A stretch of 64,000 nt of DNA, taken from positions 186,001-250,000 of the forward strand of contig NZ_RCYZ01000004.1 of assembly GCF_006439025.1 (NCBI RefSeq). The letters are read 5' to 3'. This document shows positions 50,126 through 57,198 of the stretch, piece by piece. The position numbers were made by a program, and so were the translations under genes. Every line of letters starts with the position of its first letter. Within the stretch, counting starts at the first letter, position 1. This DNA comes from Hymenobacter nivis (GTDB lineage Bacteria; Bacteroidota; Bacteroidia; Cytophagales; Hymenobacteraceae). The notes beneath the pieces were generated by a model, which was not told the DNA's origin, did not search any database, and was given only the letters and a program-made list of their open reading frames with translations.

Positions 50126-52903
50126 TTGAATAAGCTCCTTGTCGTTGGCTTTTCGTTTGGCTACTTGGCCTTGCTCTTCGGGGTGGCCTATGCGGCGGAG
50201 CGTCGGTCGGCGGCGCGCAAGAGCCTAGTGGCCAACCCCTACGTGTACGCCCTGAGCATGGCCGTGTACTGCACCGCCTGGACGTACTACGGCTCGGTGG
50301 GGCGGGCGGCGCACGCGGGGCTGAGCTTCGTGGGCATCTATGTGGGGCCCACGCTGCTGGCGCCGGTGTGGTGGCTGGTGCTGCGCAAAATCATCCGCGT
50401 CTGCCGCCAGCAGCGGCTCACCTCCATCGCCGACTTTATTTCGGCCCGCTACGGCAAAAACGCCGCCCTGGGGGCCCTGGTAACTGGGGTGTGCGTGCTG
50501 GGTGTGGTGCCTTACATCGCGCTGCAAATCAAGGGCATTGCCGCCTCGTTTGGGGTGCTCACGGGGAGCGGGGCGGGCGGGCCCACGGCCCTCTACACCA
50601 CGGGGGCCCTGGCCGTGTTCACCATCCTGTTCGGGGTGCGCTCGGTGGAGGCCACCGAGCGCCACGAGGGCATGGTGCTGGCCGTGGCCGTGGAAAGCCT
50701 GGTCAAGCTGCTGGCCTTTTTGCTGATGGGGGCCTTCGTCACGTTCGGGCTCTTCCACGGCTTCGCCGACGTGTTTGACCAGGCCGCGGCGGTGCCGGCA
50801 CTGCGGCAGCTCTTCACGCTGCGCGGGGCCGGCACGGGCCCCGCCGAGTGGGCCACGCTGCTCGTGCTGGGCATGTCGGCGGTGCTGCTGCTGCCGCGCC
50901 AGTTCCAGGTGGCGGTGGTAGAAAACGTGGACGAGGACCACCTGCGCAAGGCCATGTGGCTGTTCCCGCTCTACCTCATCGTCATCAACTTGCTGGTGCT
51001 GCCGGTGGCCTTCGGCGGCATGCTGCGCCTGGGCGGGCGCGGCTTCGACGCCGACACCTTTGTGCTGGCCCTGCCGCTGGCCGCTGGCCACCCGGGGCTG
51101 GCGCTGCTCACCTACCTGAGGGGCCTGTCGGCGGCCAGTGGCATGATCATCGTCGAAACCATTGCCCTGAGCGTGATGATCAGCAACCACTTGCTGATGC
51201 CGCTGCTGGTGCGCGTGCCCGCCGCGGGCCCTGCCCGCCCGGCCCGCTGGTTTGCCTACCTGGGCCGCGTGGCCCTCGAAAGCCGCCGCCTGGCCGTGGT
51301 GCTGGTGCTGCTGCTGGCCTACGCCTACTACGCCGCCGTGGGCCGCCAGCTGCCTTTGGTCAACACCGGCCTCGTGTCGTTTGCCGCCGTGGCGCAGTTT
51401 GTGCCCGCCGTGCTGGGGGCCCTGTACTGGAAGGGCGGCACCCGGCGCGGGGCCACCGCGGGCCTGCTGGCGGGCTTCGCGCTGTGGTTTTTTACGCTGG
51501 TGCTGCCCACGCTGGTGGGCCCCGGGCGGCTGCCGGCCAGCGTGCTTAGTGCGGGCGTGGGCGGCGTGGCCTGGCTGCGGCCCGAGGCCCTGTTCGGCCT
51601 CGAAGGGCTCGACCCGCTCTCGCACGGGCTGTTCTGGAGCTGGTTTTTCAACATCGGGCTCTACGTGGGGCTGTCGTTGGCCTGGGCCCCCACGGCCCTG
51701 GAGCGCCGCCAGGCCGACGTGTTCGTGGACGTGTTCAGCCGCCGTAGCCTGGCCGAGGAGGTGGCCGGCTGGCAGGGGCGCACCCCGCTGCCCGACGTGC
51801 GGGCCCTGCTGCTGGGCTTTTTGGGCAAGCGCCGCACCAACCAGGCCCTGCGCGCCTTCGCCACCCGCTTCCCCGACGCGCTGCCCGCGGCCGCCCCGGC
51901 CCCGGTGGTGTCGGGCCCGCCGCCGGGGCCCCAGTCCTTCGTGTCGGCCGATCCGCGCCTGCTCACCTACGCCGAGAAGCTGCTGGCCGGCACCCTGGGC
52001 CCGGCCTCGGCGCGGCTGCTGCTGGCCTCGGTGGCGGGGGCCGAGGAGATTAGCTACGACAACGTGGTGGGCATCCTCAAGGAGAGCCAGCAGCTGCTGG
52101 AGGCCAACCGCGAGCTGCAAAAGCAGCGCCGCCAGCTCCAGCGCCTCACCGACGAGCTGCGCCAGGCCTACGACCAGCTCCAGGCCCTCGACCAGCAAAA
52201 GGACGAGTTCCTCTACACCGTGACGCACGAGCTGCGCACGCCCCTCACCAGCATCCGGGCCCTGGCCGAAATCCTGGCCGACAACCCCGACCTGGACGCC
52301 GCCGAGCGCGCCAACTTCCAGCTCACCATCGGCCGCGAGGCCGAGCGCCTCACCCGCCTCATTTCGCTGGTGCTCGACCTCGAAAAGTACGAGAGCGGCC
52401 AGGCCACCCTGGCCCGGGGCCCCGTGGTGCTGGCCGCCGTGGTGGCCGATGCCGTGGCCGCCGTGCAGCAGCTGGCCCGCGCCCGCGGCATCGAGCTGCG
52501 CGTGGACGTGCCCGCCGCCCTGCCCACCCTGCCCGCCGACCGCGACCGCCTCATGCAAGTGCTCATCAACCTGCTCTCCAACGCCGTGAAGGCCTGCCCG
52601 CCCGGCGGCCGGGGCCGCATCGCGGTGCTGGCCTGGCCCGCCGCCGACGCCCTGCTGCTGTGCGTGGAAGACAACGGCAAGGGCATTTCGCCCGCCGAGC
52701 ACCACCTCATCTTCGACAAGTTTTTCCAGGCCCAGCACCAGGCCCTGCGCAAGCCCGAGGGCTCGGGCCTGGGCCTGGCCATCACCCGCAAAATTGTGGA
52801 GCTGCACCAGGGCCGCATCTGGGTCGAGAGCGCCTTGGACCGCGGGGCCCGCTTCTTCGTCGAGCTGCCGCTCTCAGCCAAGCCCCCCGCCGGTGGCTTT
52901 TAG
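50126..52903 (+). CDS. Sodium:solute symporter-histidine kinase fusion (CbrA/CrbS-like)
   Basis: 925 residues from TTG 50126 (NKLLVVGFSFGYLALLFGVA). Residues about 1-560 are an SSSF transporter domain with 12-13 membrane segments (YALSMAVYCTAWTYYGSVGR, LTSIADFISARYGKN). A cytoplasmic linker with coiled coil (about 650-690) leads to a HisKA domain with phosphoacceptor H701 (VTHELRTPLTS) and an ATPase domain (LINLLSNAVK, VEDNGKGIS, GSGLGLAITRKIVE). CbrA/CrbS kinases of this build sense or transport small metabolites; CrbS controls acs in Vibrio and Pseudomonas. Here acs is two genes away. A GTG at 50042 would add a repetitive, non-coding-looking segment, so TTG is preferred. Confidence 0.92.
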   Translation: MNKLLVVGFSFGYLALLFGVAYAAERRSAARKSLVANPYVYALSMAVYCTAWTYYGSVGRAAHAGLSFVGIYVGPTLLAPVWWLVLRKIIRVCRQQRLTSIADFISARYGKNAALGALVTGVCVLGVVPYIALQIKGIAASFGVLTGSGAGGPTALYTTGALAVFTILFGVRSVEATERHEGMVLAVAVESLVKLLAFLLMGAFVTFGLFHGFADVFDQAAAVPALRQLFTLRGAGTGPAEWATLLVLGMSAVLLLPRQFQVAVVENVDEDHLRKAMWLFPLYLIVINLLVLPVAFGGMLRLGGRGFDADTFVLALPLAAGHPGLALLTYLRGLSAASGMIIVETIALSVMISNHLLMPLLVRVPAAGPARPARWFAYLGRVALESRRLAVVLVLLLAYAYYAAVGRQLPLVNTGLVSFAAVAQFVPAVLGALYWKGGTRRGATAGLLAGFALWFFTLVLPTLVGPGRLPASVLSAGVGGVAWLRPEALFGLEGLDPLSHGLFWSWFFNIGLYVGLSLAWAPTALERRQADVFVDVFSRRSLAEEVAGWQGRTPLPDVRALLLGFLGKRRTNQALRAFATRFPDALPAAAPAPVVSGPPPGPQSFVSADPRLLTYAEKLLAGTLGPASARLLLASVAGAEEISYDNVVGILKESQQLLEANRELQKQRRQLQRLTDELRQAYDQLQALDQQKDEFLYTVTHELRTPLTSIRALAEILADNPDLDAAERANFQLTIGREAERLTRLISLVLDLEKYESGQATLARGPVVLAAVVADAVAAVQQLARARGIELRVDVPAALPTLPADRDRLMQVLINLLSNAVKACPPGGRGRIAVLAWPAADALLLCVEDNGKGISPAEHHLIFDKFFQAQHQALRKPEGSGLGLAITRKIVELHQGRIWVESALDRGARFFVELPLSAKPPAGGF

Positions 52904-52963
52904 CCCCTGGCTCCGTCCCATTCCCCGCCCAAGTTACCGGCTACCAGCTAACGGCTACCAGCT

Positions 52964-53344
52964 ATGAAAACGCCCCACATCCTCATCGTCGACGACGAGC
53001 CCAACATCGTCATGTCGCTCGAATTTTTGATGCGCAAAAACGGCTACCAGGTCGGCATTGCCCGCAACGGCACCGAGGCCCTGGCCGCCATCGCCGAAAC
53101 GCCCTTCGACCTGGTGCTGCTCGACGTGATGATGCCCGACGTGGACGGCTACCAGGTGTGCCGGCAGCTGCGCCAGCGCCCCGACCGCGCCGCCACCAAA
53201 GTGGTGTTCCTTTCGGCCAAAAGCCGCGACGCCGACGTGCAAAAAGGCTACGACGTGGGCGCCGACCTCTACGTGCCCAAGCCCTTTAGTACCCGCCAGC
53301 TGATGGAAAAAGTGCGCGAGCTGCTGGCCATCGGCCCGCCATAG
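52964..53344 (+). CDS. Receiver-only response regulator
   Basis: 126 residues comprising one receiver domain: acidic pocket D10, D11, E12 (IVDDEPN), phosphoacceptor D54 in LVLLDVMMPD, and the Lys in VPKPFS near 106. There is no DNA-binding or enzymatic output domain. It begins 60 bp after the symporter-kinase and precedes acs, so it is the likely kinase partner. Lack of an output domain means it must act through protein contact or as a phosphate relay. The spacer before it is GCTACCAGCTAACGGCTACC, one of the echo repeats. Confidence 0.93.
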   Translation: MKTPHILIVDDEPNIVMSLEFLMRKNGYQVGIARNGTEALAAIAETPFDLVLLDVMMPDVDGYQVCRQLRQRPDRAATKVVFLSAKSRDADVQKGYDVGADLYVPKPFSTRQLMEKVRELLAIGPP

Positions 53345-53439
53345 CAAGGCCAGCAGAAAAACCCGCCCAATAGAAAAACCGGCCGGCCGCTTTTAGGGCC
53401 CCTGGGGGCCCCGGGGCAAGGCAGTGTGCCGCTAATTCG

Positions 53440-53447
53440 TTCTTTTG
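53440..53447 (+). promoter_or_regulatory. Possible -7 element for acs
   Basis: TTCTTTTG has one mismatch to TAnnTTTG, 25 nt before the ATG at 53473. Confidence 0.4.
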
Positions 53448-53472
53448 TCATTCTCACTTCTCACCCGTTCTC

Positions 53473-55383
53473 ATGCACACCCGCATCCGCACCCTCGAAG
53501 AGTACCACGCCGATTACCAGCAGTCCATCGAAGACCCCGACGCCTTTTGGGCCGAAGCGGCCGAGCCCTTCACCTGGCGCAAGAAGTGGGACACCGTGCG
53601 CAGCGGCGAGTTTTCGCCGGCCGGCGAAAGCCGCTGGTTCGACGGGGCCACCCTCAACCTCACCGAAAACTGCCTCGACCGCCACCTCGAGCTGCGCGCC
53701 AACAAGCTGGCCATCATCTTCGAGCCCAACGACCCCAAAACCCGCCACTCCCGCCTCACCTACCGCGAGCTGCACGAGCAGGTGTGCCAGTTTGCCAACG
53801 TGCTGAAAAAGAACGGTGTGGCCAAGGGCGACCGGGTGGTGCTCTACATGCCCATGATTCCGCAGCTGGCCATTGCCGTGCTGGCCTGCGCCCGCATCGG
53901 GGCGGTGCACGGGGTCATCTTCGCCGGCTTTTCGGCCTCGGCCATTGCCGACCGCATCAACGACGCCGACGCCACCTTCGTGCTCACGGCCGACGGCCTG
54001 AACCGCGGGGCCAAGCAAATCCCCGTCAAGAGCGTGGTGGACGAGGCCCTCGAAACCTGCCCCAGCGTGCGGCGCGTCATCGTGGTGGAGCACACCGGCT
54101 GGCCCGTGCAGTGGCACCAAGGGCGCGACGTGTGGTACCACGACGAGGTGCAGGACGTGGAAAAGGACTGCCCGGCCGAAGCAATGGCCGCCGAAGACCC
54201 CCTTTTCATCCTCTACACCAGCGGCAGCACCGGCAAGCCCAAGGGCGTGGTGCACACCCAGGCCGGCTACATGGTGTGGGCCGATTACACCTTCCGCAAC
54301 GTGTTTCAGGTGGAGGAAAACGACGTGTACTGGTGCACCGCCGACATTGGCTGGGTGACGGGCCACACCTACGGCCTGTACGGGCCCCTGCTGGCCGGCA
54401 GTACCACGCTGCTGTTTGAGGGCGTGCCCACGTTCCCGTCGCCGGGCCGCTTCTGGGAAGTGATTGACAAGCACCACGTGAGCATTTTCTACACCGCGCC
54501 CACGGCCATCCGCAGCCTCATGGCCCACTCCCTCGACCACGTGCTGGCCTATTCGCTCAGCAGCCTGCGCGTGCTGGGCTCGGTGGGCGAGCCCATCAAC
54601 GAGGAGGCCTGGCACTGGTACAACCAGCACGTGGGCAAGGGCCGTTGCCCCATTGTGGACACGTGGTGGCAGACGGAAACCGGCGGCATCATGATTTCGG
54701 CCCTGGCCGGCATCACGCCCAGCGTGCCCGCCCGCGCCGGCCTGCCAATGCCCGGCGTGCAGCCCGTGCTGCTCAACCAGGACGGCTCCGAAATTGAGGG
54801 CAACGACCAGGAGGGCTACCTGGCCATCAAGGGCAGCTGGCCGGGCGTCATACGCACCACCTGGGGCGACCACGAGCGCGCCCGCCAAACCTACTTCACG
54901 CCGTACCCAGGCTACTACTTCACCGGCGACGGGGCCCGGCGCGACGAAAAAGGCCTCTACCGCATCATCGGCCGCGTCGATGATGTGATCAACGTGAGCG
55001 GGCACCGCTTCGGCACGGCCGAAATTGAGAACGCCATCAACCAGAGCGACTACGTGGTGGAAAGCGCCGTGGTAGGCTACCCGCACGACGTGAAGGGCCA
55101 GGGCATCTACGCCTACGTCATCTGCAAAAACGGCGTGCCTACCACCGACATCGAGCTGCAAAAAGCCGAGGCCAGCATCGTCGAGGCCGTGGTTGCCGCC
55201 ATCGGCCGCATCGCCAAGCCCGACAAAATCCAGCTCGTGAGCGGCCTGCCCAAAACCCGCTCCGGCAAAATCATGCGCCGCATCCTGCGCAAAGTGGCCG
55301 AGGGCGAAACCACCAACTTGGGCGACGTCACGACCCTGCTCGAACCGCTGGTGGTGGACGAAATCCTGGCCGGTCGCAAGTAG
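53473..55383 (+). CDS. acs: Acetate--CoA ligase (AMP-forming)
   Basis: 636 residues, full length for Acs. Converts acetate, ATP and CoA to acetyl-CoA. ANL-superfamily motifs are YTSGSTGKPKG (248-258), VDTWWQTETGG and YFTGDGARRDEKGLYRIIGR. The C-terminal PKTRSGKIMRRILR carries K599, the lysine reversibly acetylated in Acs enzymes. It is downstream of the symporter-kinase and receiver and has a possible promoter of its own. With the upstream porin and carriers it forms an acetate uptake and activation set (inference). Confidence 0.97.
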   Translation: MHTRIRTLEEYHADYQQSIEDPDAFWAEAAEPFTWRKKWDTVRSGEFSPAGESRWFDGATLNLTENCLDRHLELRANKLAIIFEPNDPKTRHSRLTYRELHEQVCQFANVLKKNGVAKGDRVVLYMPMIPQLAIAVLACARIGAVHGVIFAGFSASAIADRINDADATFVLTADGLNRGAKQIPVKSVVDEALETCPSVRRVIVVEHTGWPVQWHQGRDVWYHDEVQDVEKDCPAEAMAAEDPLFILYTSGSTGKPKGVVHTQAGYMVWADYTFRNVFQVEENDVYWCTADIGWVTGHTYGLYGPLLAGSTTLLFEGVPTFPSPGRFWEVIDKHHVSIFYTAPTAIRSLMAHSLDHVLAYSLSSLRVLGSVGEPINEEAWHWYNQHVGKGRCPIVDTWWQTETGGIMISALAGITPSVPARAGLPMPGVQPVLLNQDGSEIEGNDQEGYLAIKGSWPGVIRTTWGDHERARQTYFTPYPGYYFTGDGARRDEKGLYRIIGRVDDVINVSGHRFGTAEIENAINQSDYVVESAVVGYPHDVKGQGIYAYVICKNGVPTTDIELQKAEASIVEAVVAAIGRIAKPDKIQLVSGLPKTRSGKIMRRILRKVAEGETTNLGDVTTLLEPLVVDEILAGRK

Positions 55384-55435
55384 GCGGGGCCCCGGGATGC
55401 GTCTCTATACGCAATAGGCCCCATATTCATCGATT

Positions 55436-55477
55436 AAAAAAAAAGCCCCGCCAGCACAAGCTGGCGGGGCTTTTTTA
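55436..55477. terminator. Bidirectional terminator between acs and the phytochrome operon
   Basis: An A run, GCCCCGCCAGC (55445-55455), ACAA, GCTGGCGGGGC (55460-55470) and a T run. It serves both convergent units. Confidence 0.88.
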
Positions 55478-55499
55478 GGGCCCTGGGGGCCCCGGCGGG

Positions 55500-56741
55500 C
55501 TACGCCGGCCCTTGCAAATACAGCCGAAACGTGGTGCCTTGGCCCACCTGGCTGGTGGCTTCGATGCGGCCGCCCTGGGCCTGCACCAGGCGGTTGACGA
55601 GGAACAGGCCCACGCCCGTGCCGGAGGCCGCCTGCGGGTGGAAGCGGCGGAAAAGCTGAAACAGCTCGGCCCCGTGGCGGGCCAGGTCGATGCCCAGGCC
55701 GTTGTCCTGCACCTCCAGCACGGGCTGGCCGGCGGCCCAGGCCGTGCGCAGCCACACCTGCGGGGCCCGCTCGGGGTGGCAGTACTTGAGGGCGTTGGCC
55801 AGCAGGTTGAGCAAAATGGTGCGCAGGCTGCTGCGCACGTAGGGCAGCTCGGGCAGGGCCCCAAAATCGGCGTGCACCTGGGCGTGCGCGGCCTGCACCT
55901 GGGGCCCCAGGGTGGCCAGCACCTCGGCCAGTACCTCGGCCATGGCCACCGGCTCGGGGTCGGGGCGGCTGCCGAGCACGCGCTCAGCCTGCACGGCGGC
56001 GGCCAGGTCGGTGATGGTGGCGCTTAAGTCGAGCAGCGAGGCATCGACCAGGCGTAGCACCTGGGCCTCGTCGGGGTCGTGGAAGGTGGCGCTGCGGCGC
56101 AGCTCCTCAAAGAGCCCGCGCAGGTTGGTCACCGGCTGCTTGAGGTCGTGCGAGGCCGCGTACACGAAGTTGTCGAGGTCGCGGTTGGAGCGGGCCAGCT
56201 CGGCGTTGGTGGCGGCCAGCTCGGCGTTGGCGGCCACGAGTTGGGCGTTTTTGCGGCTGATTTCCTGGCGCGTTTCCGTCAGCGCGTCCAGCGAGTCGCG
56301 CAGCTGCTGGTTCACGGTGCGCAGCTCGCCGTGGTAGCGGGCCACGTACTGGCGCCACTCGTTTTTCTCGATGGCGTGGAGCACCGTTTTGGCCAGCAGA
56401 GCGGGGTCGAACCGCTGCTTCACCAGGTAATCCAGGGCCCCGGTATTAAGGGCGCGCACGGCCAGCGTTTCGTTGCCGCCGCCGGTAATCATCACCACGC
56501 ACAGGCTTTCGGGCGGGGCCAGCCGCAGCAACTCGGCCAGCACGTCGAGGCCGTCGGCGTCGGGCAGGTTGTAGTCGAGCAGCACGCAATCGGGGCGGTG
56601 GGCCAAGAACTGCGCTTGGGCTTCGGCGCTGGTGCTGGCCTCGCTAAACGCTAGCCGCTCGGCGCCAAAGTGCTTGCTCAGGTACCGCTTATACAACTCC
56701 CGGTCCTGCTCATTGTCGTCAACGAGTAAGATTTTCTTCAC
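55500..56741 (-). CDS. Receiver-histidine kinase hybrid
   Basis: 413 residues from GTG 56741 (KKILLVDDNEQDREL). The receiver domain comes first (D8, D9, phosphoacceptor D56 in CVLLDYNLPD), then a coiled coil (about 138-190, with AANAELAATNAELARSNRDL), a HisKA domain (H198 in YAASHDLKQPVTN) and the ATPase domain (LLNLLANALKYC, VQDNGLGIDL, GTGVGLFLVNRLVQA). An N-terminal receiver feeding a kinase suggests input from an upstream kinase, here plausibly the bacteriophytochrome. It starts 10 bp after the single-receiver gene, so the two are co-transcribed. No DNA-binding output is seen. Confidence 0.9.
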   Translation of the reverse strand: MKKILLVDDNEQDRELYKRYLSKHFGAERLAFSEASTSAEAQAQFLAHRPDCVLLDYNLPDADGLDVLAELLRLAPPESLCVVMITGGGNETLAVRALNTGALDYLVKQRFDPALLAKTVLHAIEKNEWRQYVARYHGELRTVNQQLRDSLDALTETRQEISRKNAQLVAANAELAATNAELARSNRDLDNFVYAASHDLKQPVTNLRGLFEELRRSATFHDPDEAQVLRLVDASLLDLSATITDLAAAVQAERVLGSRPDPEPVAMAEVLAEVLATLGPQVQAAHAQVHADFGALPELPYVRSSLRTILLNLLANALKYCHPERAPQVWLRTAWAAGQPVLEVQDNGLGIDLARHGAELFQLFRRFHPQAASGTGVGLFLVNRLVQAQGGRIEATSQVGQGTTFRLYLQGPA

Positions 56742-56751
56742 TACCCCAAAT

Positions 56752-57198
56752 TTATAACAGGCGCGGCAACTCCGATGATTCAAGCCAATACTGGATGGTA
56801 ATCCTGATTTTTTCCTCCAGGGCCGCGTACTCAATGGGCTTGGTGAGGTAGCTGTTGGCCCCCAGTTGGTAGCAGTCGTCGATGTCGGTGGCGCTGGTGG
56901 ACGTGCTGAACACGATGACCGGAATGTAGCTCAGCCGCGGGTCGGTTTTCATCACCTCTAGCACGGCGCGGCCGTCGGTGCCGGGCATGTTCAGGTCGAG
57001 CAGCACGATGGAGGGCAGCACCTGGGGCCAGCCCACGGCCTTGCCGTAGCCCAGCAGGTAATCGAGGGCCTGGTCGCCGTCTTCGCAGCGCAGCACCGGG
57101 TTTTGCAGCGCGTGCTTGCGGAAGGCGCGGCCCAGGGCCGTGAAATCCTCGGCGCTGTCTTCCACCACGAGTACCGGTTTTAGGGGCGTATAGGTCAC
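56752..57198 (-). CDS. Single-domain response regulator of the phytochrome operon
   Basis: 148 residues from a GTG directly abutting the phytochrome stop codon (TAA then GTG, zero spacing). It has D14 in VVEDSAED, phosphoacceptor D68 in IVLLDLNMPG and a conserved Lys in YLTKPIEY. There is no output domain. Receivers of this Rcp1-like type are the usual partners of cyanobacterial and bacterial phytochromes (family knowledge). The zero spacing indicates translational coupling with bphP. Confidence 0.93.
   Translation of the reverse strand: MTYTPLKPVLVVEDSAEDFTALGRAFRKHALQNPVLRCEDGDQALDYLLGYGKAVGWPQVLPSIVLLDLNMPGTDGRAVLEVMKTDPRLSYIPVIVFSTSTSATDIDDCYQLGANSYLTKPIEYAALEEKIRITIQYWLESSELPRLL

Noticed and set aside
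50225..52807. Long antisense frame opposite the symporter-kinase gene
   Set aside because: Shadow of a clearly real gene. The product is a His/Gln/Gly-rich low-complexity sequence typical of antisense GC-rich DNA.
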